Origin: Synura sp. LO234KE | Taxonomy: Eukaryota; Sar; Synurophyceae; Synurales; Mallomonadaceae | Assembly (NCBI GenBank): GCA_015143735.1 | Contig: VKHC01000708.1 | Coordinates: 1 to 10,003, forward strand | Direction of reading: 5' to 3' | Length of the DNA stretch: 10,003 bases | Shown: in pieces, positions 1 through 7,842 of the stretch | How the letters are laid out: every line of letters begins with the position of its first letter | Numbering within the stretch: position 1 is the stretch's first letter | Translations under genes and position numbers: made by a program | The notes under the pieces: model-generated | Seen by the model: only the letters and a program-made list of their open reading frames with translations | What the model was told of the DNA's origin: nothing | The model's database searches: none

Positions 1-2
1 TT

Positions 3-242
3 TCACCAAATGATGCCGATCTTCTGATTGGGCTTGAAAGTCTTCGTCTTCGTGGGGTAGACAAAGAAGGACGGAGACTAGATCGAATAGGGGAGCTTAT
101 GCGCCTCTACATGAAGACGCTTAGAAATATTAATTGTTATGTCTACAGAATATTTAACCTTGTTTTCTTCGCTTTTATCCGCCATGAACTACAAATTATG
201 TCAACGAGGGAGATACGGAAAGTAATTATTCGATTTTCCTAA
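3..242 (+). CDS. Partial open frame entering from the left edge, product unknown
   Basis: The frame that begins at base 3 is open from the window edge to a TAA at 240-242, about 79 codons with no start inside the window. The first 42 or so codons look like real protein: mixed charged and leucine-rich sequence including GVDKEGRRLDRIGELMRLYM, which would form an amphipathic helix. The second part, after about base 125, turns AT-rich and hydrophobic (YRIFNLVFFAFI). It could be intron read-through, so the true exon may stop near 125-140 at a weak GT donor, or the gene may end at 242. I do not recognise the family. The next gene starts about 145 bases downstream on the same strand. Seen: the open frame and composition. 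Inferred: that it is the last or next-to-last exon of a gene lying mostly left of the window. Confidence 0.42.
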   Translation, partial: SPNDADLLIGLESLRLRGVDKEGRRLDRIGELMRLYMKTLRNINCYVYRIFNLVFFAFIRHELQIMSTREIRKVIIRFS

Positions 243-372
243 TTGTCTGAGACAGAAAATGAAGTGATTTAACTGTTAACGGAGCGTGGACTGAACCGGA
301 GTTTGAAAAAAAAAAACATCGTCACAAACACGGCAGTTAAAGTATTGTATCCCAATTTTATTATTTACAAAA

Positions 373-387
373 ATGATTAAAATTTAA
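373..387 (+). promoter_or_regulatory. Four-codon upstream ORF abutting the next ATG
   Basis: ATG ATT AAA ATT TAA ends at 387 and the main ATG follows directly at 388, in the same frame. If the transcript starts upstream of 373, ribosomes would meet this minimal ORF first, which could lower or re-route initiation at 388. If transcription or splicing begins after 373, it has no role. Seen: the two abutting reading frames. Inferred: any regulatory effect. Confidence 0.3.
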
Positions 388-977
388 ATGAATAACAATC
401 CTCCAAGAGCGATCGCTGCTCGTGACCACTCTAGTTTTGGAAGTTACTCGCATCAATCGCCGGAAAGTGTTGATAAGTGGTTGAATATCGCAGCGCGACA
501 TATCAAAGATAAGGAGTTCGAGGGATCTACTCTGGAAGCACTGAATGACGATAAGATTACCCAATTAAGATCCCTACTGAAATATGTTGAGTCCACTAAC
601 TGGATGTTCAGCAGTCCTTAACTTTTCTATCAGATTTCCACAAACAATTTACATTTATATTGCAGGATTGATAATTGATAATTATTACAATATACAACAT
701 AAACTGGAGTCAAGCATGCGAAAGAATTATTTAATCTTTTGTAATCTAGTTTTTCTAATATTTTCTAATGTTGACAATTTATTTCATCGTTCAAGTTTCT
801 ACCTAATCCATTAAAAAAATATTGCTACTCCATTTAGGCAGTGTCTCTCACGCTCAATTTGCAAATAATGTAACAAATGGGAGCTTGATTCCGGAATATA
901 TTGTAGCTATTGATTCCTTAGAAAAGGTGGAAAGGAAGCGAATCATCAAACCATTCCTAAGCAAACTTAATCAATAA
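388..977 (+). CDS. Two-exon small gene, about 121 residues, unknown function
   Basis: Exon 1 starts at ATG 388 because the in-frame triplet before it (385-387) is TAA. It is open to TAA at 619-621 and reads like a genuine protein, with a predicted helix around DDKITQLRSLLKYVESTNW. A second coding-like block, 840-974 with TAA at 975-977, contains SLIPEYIVAIDSLEKVERKR. I infer that they join as 388-613 plus 838-977 (366 bases, 122 codons with stop). This uses acceptor CATTTAG ending at 837, with a CTAAT branch-like motif about 25-30 bases upstream. The donor GTCCTT at 614 is poor. An alternative is a donor at 606 with an acceptor ending at 841, giving 117 residues. If unspliced, exon 1 alone gives 77 residues. 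Its helix followed by W-x-F loosely recalls the C-terminus of anaphase-promoting complex subunit 16, but that is too weak to name it. No AATAAA follows within 200 bases. Confidence 0.5.
614..837 (+). other. Inferred intron of the 388-977 gene
   Basis: This AT-rich 224-base stretch separates two coding-like blocks on the same strand. Its 3' end has CTAAT at about 812-816 and ends CATTTAG. The phases fit: 226 coding bases before, leaving one base, then GC to complete the codon. The 5' end GTCCTT departs from the usual GTAAGT, so the exact donor is uncertain. The 76-codon open frame that crosses it (from 584) is AT-driven and not protein-like. Confidence 0.35.
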
Positions 978-2470
978 CTATCCCCTAGGTACCCGATGGC
1001 AAGAAGTCCCGTGACCGAGTTGGGGCAGGGGGAGAAGGCTAGAACCATAGTGGAATAGTAAGGAGGAGGAAAGAGTGAATAGGACCCTTATTTCAGATGA
1101 AACACGCTATGGGTACTAACTAGTAGAGGCGGAGCCCCTTGAATAGCTGATCTACCAGTGACCCTGGGTCATGGTTGGTCCACTGCTTGCGCGTTAAATG
1201 TCCAGAGAGATCAGAGAATGGCGACAATAGATCAAGGAATGCGTCACCATTTCTGTGACCTGGGCTGTCCAGGCAGATAGTATGCTGGTGAAAGGAAACG
1301 ATTGTAGCAGGGCGGAGATATTTAATTACTGAGTACCTTCCGCCTTAAAAAGCAGTGCTCGATTACTAGTAGTCTCAGTAAAAACACTGATTGCGTTAGA
1401 TGTACGATTAGTAGGTTTCGATGTAGCTTTTATATTCACCGCAGCTCCAGATGTTAACTCGCCACCCGGGAAAGGGTCGTCGATGCAGCTCGATGAAGCA
1501 GGAACTTCAAAAAATCAAAAAATGCGCCTCGAGCATGGCTCGATTTACAAGCTGTACGGGGCCCAGCCGTAGTAGATCATCGCATGTCAAAAGAGTGACT
1601 TGCTAAAGTGCAGTGCTGAGAGAATTGCCAAGAATTTCTCCGGCCGATGGTCGTGGTGTCAACAAGAAATCGAAGCATTTGCCCTTGTCGGGGTTATTTC
1701 CCCAGTCCGAAGTTGTTCTGCAGCGAAGTTATTAGCGGATGTCCAAGTTAGATGTTGCTCTAAATGGTCCTTAGCCTTGGGATAAGCTGCCGATCTTGGT
1801 TTAAATTTTTGCTTTGATTGGGGTTTATATGCTGACCTTCATCATTATGTTTGTATATCCTAGTTTCGTCGCGCTGAACCAGTTTTTTGGAACTGCAAAT
1901 ATGGGATGAGGTTGGGAAAAGATTTTTACCAAACTTGAGTGCATTATCTTTTTCAGGCATCGTGAGCTTTTTCCTACACGAGACCAAGTGATAGGCCGGA
2001 ATGATCGAGTTTGAAATTTTTATGTTTCATATTTATTGGAGATGCTAAAAGAAGAGGGTAATACAACCTGCAACTTGGATGACTCAGTTGACGATGATCT
2101 AAAAGCAAACTGGCAAATTCTGAGGTAAGACTTGTGAGAATCAGGGTATAGAAAAATTCAGATGCGATTCGGCGCAATAACCACCATACGGTATTAAAGC
2201 TAAACCGGCGATCAATTGTTCTCAGTTAGTATTCGCCATAGATAGCTTGTCTAGGATGAGAACAGTCACGTTCTTATTCACAATTCACCCTCACTCTACT
2301 TTCTCCAAACGTATGGTAATGACGCGCCAACAAATCACGATGGAGAGGGCGCAAGGTACCCGTTTCTGTAAAGGTATTCTTGCATTGGTACTCGCCTAAG
2401 AAATGCAGAAATAATTCTACTCGCGTTGCAGTATTGAGAGAAGGGGACAAATCACCTATCACTCGTCCTT
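978..2470. other. Long stretch without a supportable gene
   Basis: No frame longer than about 75 codons occurs on either strand, and none carries a recognisable motif. The longest on the plus strand (about 1574-1785) is rich in Ser, Cys and Ala and has no ATG start. The minus-strand frames at 1760-1987, 1974-2177 and 2274-2462 look random. The only structure I can point to is the repeat fragment near 1000-1050. Confidence 0.5.
1001..1050 (+). repeat. Fragment of the dispersed repeat family
   Basis: Bases 1004-1018 (AAGTCCCGTGACCGA) are identical to 2581-2595. In both places GGC occurs just upstream and TGGGG follows shortly after. The adjoining CGAGTTGGGGCAGG (1016-1029) and AACCATAG (1043-1050) match, in the opposite orientation and with a slightly different spacing, CCTGCCCCAGCTCG (4356-4369) and CTATGGTT (4328-4335). 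This looks like a decayed piece of a repeat also present at those positions. Confidence 0.45.
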
Positions 2471-2474
2471 CTCG

Positions 2475-2790
2475 TTGCTACTAGTGTATAGAAAATCTTA
2501 TAATAGGCATAGTGATTACCCAAGAGTGAAACAAAATCGCACCCCCCACCGTAGAAACCACCTCCCATGAACCAACTGGCAAGTCCCGTGACCGATGGGG
2601 AGCTCCGGGTGCCTACACCCGGGGAGCAAAGAAATTTGTTCCCCACAAGGTCCCCAGTGAGTAAACGTAACGTGAACGACACACACTAGCTAGCTGTTAC
2701 AAGAGGGACCATGGTTGGGCCGCCGAGAGGGGCGCAGTACAGAGGGAGCAACGGACGTCCCAAGAGAAGCGGGGGATGGAGCGACTTTAT
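2475..2790 (+). repeat. Dispersed repeat, copy 1 (forward)
   Basis: This block aligns by eye, with gaps, to the reverse complement of about 4675-4930. Matching landmarks in order are TACTAG, GAGTG-ACAAA followed by a C-run and CACCG, CCAACTGG (2572-2579), TGGGGAG, GGGTGCCTACACCCGG (2607-2622, 15 of 16 bases shared), TCCCC, GACACA, and GGGGCGCAG followed by GAGCAA (2730-2751). Landmark order is kept for about 250 bases, which is hard to explain by chance. I see no transposase or reverse transcriptase in it. It may be a non-autonomous element or a solo terminal repeat; I cannot assign a class. Overlapping open frames at 2711-2906 are likely incidental. Confidence 0.7.
2602..2627. repeat. GC-rich hairpin inside repeat copy 1
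   Basis: GCTCCGGGTG, then CCTA, then CACCCGGGGAGC can fold into a strong stem with a four-base loop and a two-base G bulge. The core CGGGTGCCTACACCCG is shared with the inverted copy at 4803-4818, where one loop-side base differs, so the inner stem is kept in both copies. Confidence 0.6.
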
Positions 2791-4120
2791 CAGCGACGTT
2801 TTCAGCGCCGGAGAGGGAAAGTGGGGCCAGACTGGGGACGCATGCTACTGTGACACCGACCAGCCAGGTCCTGTCGAGAAAGAGAGAGCTGGTGGAGCCT
2901 GAATAACCTCTGGCCGCAAGTCCATCCGCGGTGACGCTCCCATGGGCTTCCGGTGTGGAGGCGCTGCTTTAATCCGGCAGATTGATTCCTTGCTGCAAGT
3001 ATTCCTAATATCAACCGGGAAGCGCAGAGGCCAAGGCTTCGAAGGTTTAGTCGACATCTTTTAACATCTCAAACGCGCTTTTCTCAGCTAGGTCGTTTGC
3101 TACGACGGAAATAACTTGATCGTTTGCCCGTATGGTCAGCGCGCATGCTCATTCAACGAGGACGCCAATGTCCTCACCCTACCCCTTTTCCAGCTATTAC
3201 TTCCTAATTCATACGTCCACGCTTTTTGGTCTCCAGCCTAGTTGCTTATTTTGACGGAATGACTACTCCTATCTCATCAAGCAAACCTCTCAGCCGGTCA
3301 ACCGAAAAGGTACCTTGTCAAACCCTCCCTCATCCAGCATAATCATGGTCTCCGTCGAATCTGTGAGGTTTCACGCGTTCCACTACTACGCCCTCTCGTC
3401 GTTGGGCTTGGCTAAAAGTCATTGAACCCAAGGCTCTACAACGTCTCTAGAAAAATCTCTCCTGACCAACCACCGCTGCTGTTCCTCTTCTTCCGGGCCA
3501 CGGAGAACTTTCTATCCACCTCAGACTTGATGGCAGAAAACGTTTACGCCGATCACAGGTACCCTTGGCATGGGGTAATCACTACCGGACACTCTACCGG
3601 CGCTGGCACTTCCTCTCCACGGCAACAACGTCGCCTCTCCAAGGTGCTATTTTTTTGGAACCCGTTGCGGCCTCAAGTTTACTATGACTCCATATAGGGG
3701 GTGGGTTGCTCCACGAGGAAATATTCGCGCACATCACAGATAATCGTAGTGATTTCAAGCGCTTTAAAACCCGCCAGAAAACCGAGGAGTACGTTGTGCG
3801 AGAAATTACATTTCTGGTGAAGCTCCTCTGCGCGCCTCCGCTGAGGCTGTTCTCTAGAGACGGATGAATCGGCTTCACTGGGTAGGGAGCTTTATTCTTC
3901 ACCAAATCTCAGGATCCTTCCGTCTCCCACTGTGGTTCACTCATCACTGACCCAAAAGTTCGGAATTGCATAGAGTTGCTCTCTGCCCTACCAAAAGGTG
4001 AGATAAGTGCTTCCTATCACGCTCCAAAGTGATTGTTAATATGACCACGGACAATGAGCACTGCGATGGCCTGTTCCGGACAGATTTCTCAATAAGCAGA
4101 TCATTTAACAGATCGTCACT
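2791..4120. other. Long stretch without a supportable gene
   Basis: Open frames of 70 to 103 codons lie here on both strands, the longest on the minus strand at 3594-3905 and starting from TTG. Another runs from a true ATG at 3057 back to 2845 on the minus strand. None has a recognisable domain, and frames on the two strands overlap each other in this less AT-rich tract, as expected where stops are rare. It may be old mobile-element sequence, but I cannot show a coding remnant. Confidence 0.45.
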
Positions 4121-4123
4121 CAA

Positions 4124-4145
4124 CCTCACCCTCACCCTCACCCTC
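4124..4145. repeat. CCTCAC hexamer microsatellite
   Basis: Three full CCTCAC units are followed by CCTC, 22 bases with no interruption. Read on the other strand it is a GTGAGG / TGAGGG-type repeat. It explains the Arg-Val run in the minus-strand open frame here, so that frame should not be read as a gene. Confidence 0.85.
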
Positions 4146-4327
4146 GACTTGATCAGAAACGCCACATAATGCAGTCAGTTCAATTGCCCTTACCCCTAGT
4201 GGGATGTGCCAATTTGGCTCAAAAGGGTGCTTAGTGATTGATATGTTCGCATGTTTTTCGCTATAAGCTAAGTATATCTTTTGAAAAAAGAACTACAAAA
4301 GGTAGTCCGGTTGGCAGCGCGCGGTTC

Positions 4328-4369
4328 TATGGTTCCTTCCCAAGACTTTACGGGACCTGCCCCAGCTCG
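4328..4369 (-). repeat. Fragment related to the 1016-1050 block, inverted
   Basis: CCTGCCCCAGCTCG (4356-4369) is the reverse complement of 1016-1029 with one mismatch, and CTATGGTTC (4328-4336) is the reverse complement of the AACCATAG block nearby. Both pieces occur in the same relative order, about 20 bases apart here and 13 at the other site. It lies about 300 bases beyond the inverted repeat copy at 4675-4930 and may be part of the same element. Confidence 0.4.
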
Positions 4370-4674
4370 CAATCGACGACGACACCACGGAATCCCTCAG
4401 CGGGACCACCAGAGCCTCCCGAGCACACTAGAAGTCATTCGCCCCAGAATTTGGAACATAGGGTCATATTTTGGAACATTTTTCAAATGAATAATTCGCA
4501 CAAACGCAATATATTGAAAATTTATGGTTACAGAACCTAATTACGCTTATAGTGTACTGTATGAGGCTGAAATATCTTAAATGAAAGACCAAAAATCCAA
4601 ATTTTGTAACATTTATGTTTCAAATTTTATGGCTAATGACTTTAGCAGATTTTTATCGCGCGGAGCCCGTGACC

Positions 4675-4930
4675 CTCATCTCCCCCCTTATATTGCTCAC
4701 CTTACCTGCGCCCCACGCGCACTGCTTTTTTACCTTATTCATTTTTGTGTCAAACCAAACCTTCCCCCGCCCCTCGGGTTATGGGGATATTGTAGGGGAC
4801 TACCGGGTTTAGGCACCCAAATCTCCCCGCGTGATCTCGGGGATTTCCAGTTGGACTACTATTTTCGGTGGCGGGGGGCCGGTTTGTCGCACTCGTGTAT
4901 TAGATTTCAGCTAGTATTCCACCGTAATTA
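4675..4930 (-). repeat. Dispersed repeat, copy 2 (inverted)
   Basis: Read on the minus strand this aligns with 2475-2790: CTAGCTGAAATCT, GAGTGCGACAAA then a C-run and CCACCG, CCAACTGG (plus-strand 4847-4854), CGGGGAG, GGGTGCCTAAACCCGG (4803-4818), and GTGGGGCGCAG then GAGCAATATAAGG (about 4684-4716). It contributes the C- and G-runs of this area. The 116-codon plus-strand open frame 4581-4931, which begins at a true ATG, lies mostly on this repeat. The other copy is not open in the matching frame as far as I can follow, so I do not call that frame a gene. Confidence 0.7.
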
Positions 4931-5248
4931 GCCATACTAGAATTTTTAGGTTGTTTTCACCGAAAACGGGATCACGTTGGGTGTTTTAAAGTTATCAGCA
5001 GAAACATCATCCTTCCGTAGCAAAATATTGATGCTGATTCAATCAATTATTCCGCCCCAGATTGGGGAGAAATCATCAGCCGAGAGGTTTTTTAACGCAA
5101 ATTTCAGGTTGCTCAGACTCTGGTGGTTTGATTTCTTGATTTAAGACAAATTTCTGTTGCCGGATTCTATATTTTTTCACGTTCAGAATGTTTAAGTGCG
5201 CTGAATTGTTGCGGTAGATTGTTCATCAGAAGCTATTGTAGTTTTAAA

Positions 5249-5261
5249 AACGTGTTTCGTG
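5249..5261 (+). repeat. 13-base direct repeat, first copy
   Basis: AACGTGTTTCGTG occurs here and again at 5734-5746 in the same orientation, 485 bases apart. The flanks differ. It could be chance or the trace of an old duplication. Confidence 0.35.
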
Positions 5262-5603
5262 TGAAAATGCCAAAACATATCTTAGTATTTTACTACTCGG
5301 CTTCGCGCAGTTTTGACTCAGATATTGCCTAAAAGCTTCTAGATCAACGTTACATAAGCCTTAAAAACCGAAGGCGACATCGCTCCTGTTTTCTAGTGTT
5401 CGTTACTAGATGGTAATTGGTAACAGCAAAACTGGGATCTCCAACCCATTACACATTCACAGGAATTCCTCATGGCTAAGGTAATCAAGGCCTATAGCGT
5501 ACTGCCTGGATGCGAATTTTTACTCTTACAATCACCCCTAATTCTTTTAACCGATAGAACTTTTCAGAAAAAGATAATTACATGCCGTACAATATATTTT
5601 TCC

Positions 5604-5626
5604 GATGCGTAATGATCAGACGCATC
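5604..5626. repeat. Short inverted repeat, 7-base arms
   Basis: GATGCGT and ACGCATC flank a nine-base loop that itself contains the palindrome TGATCA. The arms are perfect. The length is close to what chance gives in a 10 kb window, so any function is unproven. Confidence 0.4.
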
Positions 5627-5855
5627 TACTCAAATAGGTTTTGAATCATGAAACGCTTGTTGACGGAAGTAATTTGGGTTTGACTGTGGGCTCTCCGTGA
5701 AAAAACAAGTTGCTGCATAATAGCTCGGGCACCAACGTGTTTCGTGCGGCCTTAGTGACTTTTGAAGTTAGCCCTAAGTATACCAATCACTTAAAAAAAA
5801 TTTGACTTGAAATGGATGCGAAACAAAATATATCCTCTATACGACATTTTTTGAA

Positions 5856-5882
5856 AAAACGTCACTGGGTCAGTGACGTTTT
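5856..5882. repeat. Perfect 12-base inverted repeat with 3-base loop
   Basis: AAAACGTCACTG, then GGT, then CAGTGACGTTTT: both arms match at all 12 positions. Each arm contains TGACGT / ACGTCA, the half-site known for CREB/ATF-type bZIP proteins. As RNA it would form a tight hairpin, and a few more pairs are possible outside (TTG with CAG or wobble) after a two-base mismatch. It could be a hairpin, a twin regulatory site, or the palindromic core of a small mobile element. Confidence 0.7.
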
Positions 5883-6185
5883 CGCAGGAATGTGCCTTCA
5901 GCAATCTCAGAACTTAATTTTCGGCCGAGAGAATTTCGCGAACAATTTAGGTTTGGAGAATAAGTACTTCTTTTATCTCTTCACCTGGACTCTCACAAAA
6001 TTCATTCGGTATCAATCCTTCGAAATTTAATCAACAAAGCTTCGATCCTTCAGATTATCGATTAACCTCAACTATTCCGAAGCAAACGTTCCATAGCGCT
6101 CTGCTCAATGTCTCAAATTCGGCGTAAGCCAATAGTTTCTGTAGAGGCTCGTCAGGACCTACTGCAGCTTTCATTCAAATTTATA

Positions 6186-6218
6186 TCCGATGTCTTCAGA
6201 AAATACTTCTGCATCGGA
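6186..6218. repeat. Bulged hairpin, 12 base pairs in two blocks
   Basis: TCCGATG (6186-6192) pairs with CATCGGA (6212-6218). After a four-base bulge, CAGAA (6197-6201) pairs with TTCTG (6207-6211) around the five-base loop AATAC. All twelve pairs are Watson-Crick. The shape resembles a small structured RNA stem but is too short to be a typical microRNA precursor. Confidence 0.5.
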
Positions 6219-7381
6219 AAAAAATAAGTCAGACTCGGCTTCTGTTCTAATCTCTTTCCGGTGGACAGTATCTCTACTCCAGCGCAACTAATAGATTGTT
6301 TCTAGGTGTATACAGGAAGAAATCTGCAGCCGGCATCAGAAAATTTCAGGCCACTCTAAAAACTACTTGGCGTACGTCGTTGCTAGAAGTGCTTGTGATG
6401 CGCGTCATTTCCAATTGCACTCTCCCACGGTACACCCTGTAGGCACGTCCTAACCACCAATTTGAAAGACAACGAGACCTCTCGCAAAAAGTGCTCCACG
6501 TCCAAGGAGGATGTCAGAGAAGCCTACTCGTCGAGGTATTGACCCCAGCTGACGTCCCGAACGTGCTTTTTTTGTGCTGGGAATGAGGATGTGCCCAACC
6601 GCCCTAACACTTCACATCAGTCTCAATCTCCTTTCGCTCTGATTGCGGCAATGACCTCCACAACACATTCGGATCACTGCAAATTGTAAGTGATTTTGGA
6701 ACAACTCCCCGGCGACAGCAAATGTTGCGTACGTGGGTCGGATATTTTTGCCCGTGAGGACTGCAACGTCTTTGAGTGCCTAAGCCTAATCCCTTTGGAC
6801 ACTTTTCTAAGCCTTGTTGACTTTACTTGAACTATTATACGGGCTCATACCTAGACGGGACAAGGCGACCTCTTTGTCCCTCCTCTAAACAGTAAACCAG
6901 AGGTCTGTCCGTTCTTCAGTTTTTTTACTGTCACCGACCACGAGGGACGTAAGGATCACGGCACCCTCTCTTAACACCAGCAAATGAGGCCCTGTCGAGT
7001 TGTCGGAAGGGAAACAACTTTTATTCCACGTCTGTTCTTAAGCGGCCCGAGATTCGATAAAGCGCCGTCCCGGTTGCAGAGTTGCTGAATTTGCTTTTAC
7101 ACAAGCACTGTTCTGCGCTTGGTAATTTTCCTTTTCGTCGGAGCTGGTTCTCTCTGCCTACCTGGTCTCGGTGGACGTGGTGTTCTTCATTTTTGGGACA
7201 TGCATAGGTTTGCTCTGTCATACTTCGCCTCTCTCTCCTATCATCATGGACGATTTTGCGCCATTTCTACCGCGTTGCTGCAATCATGTCGTGCTTTGAG
7301 GGGAGTTAGTAGGAATATCAGGAGATGTTGTCCCCGGGGGAGGCCATTCCTACGCCCTCGGGCAGAGACTGCCACTCCCGA

Positions 7382-7430
7382 CCCCCACTCGGTACTAGCG
7401 TAGGCCAGTTGGTAAATAGGGGGGCTCGTA
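7382..7430 (-). repeat. Possible third relative of the dispersed repeat, inverted
   Basis: On the minus strand it reads GAGCCCCCC, then CCAACTGGC (plus 7404-7412), then ACCGAGTGGGG (plus about 7384-7394). Copy 1 has CGCACCCCCC, CCAACTGGC and ACCGATGGGG in the same order with similar spacing. The shared core is only about 30 bases, so this is suggestive and not firm. Confidence 0.35.
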
Positions 7431-7480
7431 ATTATTAGTTCAGCGCAGTGACCTTGCCTTTGTCTATCTGCAATAGCAAT

Positions 7481-7509
7481 TGATGATGACGATGAATTTG
7501 ATGATGATG
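7481..7509 (+). repeat. GAT-rich simple tract
   Basis: An imperfect run of GAT triplets (GATGATGACGATGAATTTGA and on). In one frame it would encode an acidic stretch (DDDDEFDDDV) but that frame is closed by TGA at about 7449 and TAA at about 7540, so only some 30 codons are open. Most likely a decayed microsatellite. Confidence 0.6.
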
Positions 7510-7833
7510 TGAAATTTGCGGGAAATCCATGTCCTACTTAACCACTTTGGTCACCACCATGTCGAGACCCAGTTATTGGTAAAGGATTTTATTTTAATTT
7601 CCTCTAATATTTTCGAAACGTGGGAAGTTGTGTCCGGGGCTAGTAGATGTGAGGGGCGTCCGCACTTTTGGGGGGGTCACCTCGATAACCACAAGGAGAA
7701 ATGGCTGGCTGATATAAGGGTCACCAGTTGATAATATAAAATTCTGAGACAAAACTGCTCAAAATGTGGTCGGTAGAACGAAAACAGTTTTACGTTCCTA
7801 AACGAATTATTTTTACCTTACTCTTTTTGGTGC

Positions 7834-7842
7834 TATAAAAGG
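7834..7842 (+). promoter_or_regulatory. TATA box-like element followed by CT-rich tract
   Basis: TATAAAAGG is a near-ideal metazoan TATA box. It is followed at the right distance by a pyrimidine-rich stretch (7849-7886) with possible initiator sites. No clear gene follows; ATGs at 7992 and 8001 open an unconvincing frame of about 69 codons. It could be the core promoter of a non-coding transcript or a leftover from a terminal repeat. The box could also be chance. Confidence 0.3.

Larger units (their letters stand above)
4931..7330. other. Long stretch without a supportable gene, with several hairpins
   Basis: Bases 4950-5145 are open on the plus strand (about 64 codons after a TAG, preceded by AATTTTTAG), but the product is not recognisable and has no ATG. 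A 72-codon ORF at 5812-6030 has a true ATG, but the perfect 12-base inverted repeat inside it suggests structure rather than protein constraint. A 46-codon ORF at 5472-5612 is also unremarkable. A plus-strand frame at 7089-7403 is open but low in complexity of motif. Nothing here is annotated as a gene. Confidence 0.45.

Noticed and set aside
388-621. Naming the 388 gene as anaphase-promoting complex subunit 16
   Set aside because: Only a helix plus W-x-F pattern is shared; the family's following PIEQLLGF-type block is absent.
2845-3057. 70-codon minus-strand ORF from ATG at 3057
   Set aside because: Proline-rich, no family recognised, and overlapped by other frames on both strands in the same stretch.
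3594-3905. 103-codon minus-strand frame
   Set aside because: It starts from TTG, has no motif, and overlaps another long frame on the plus strand; stops are scarce here by composition.
4581-4931. 116-codon plus-strand ORF with a true ATG
   Set aside because: It lies mostly on the inverted repeat copy, is proline-rich because of C-runs, and has no recognisable domain.
5812-6030. 72-codon plus-strand ORF with a true ATG
   Set aside because: It contains the perfect 12-base inverted repeat, has no homology I can recognise, and its length is within chance for this window.
7119-7403. 94-codon plus-strand frame
   Set aside because: It starts from TTG, has low information, and shows no domain; its right part abuts the weak repeat relative at 7382-7430.
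7450-7540. Acidic peptide DDDDEFDDDV as an exon
   Set aside because: It comes from a GAT microsatellite and the frame is closed by nearby stops on both sides.
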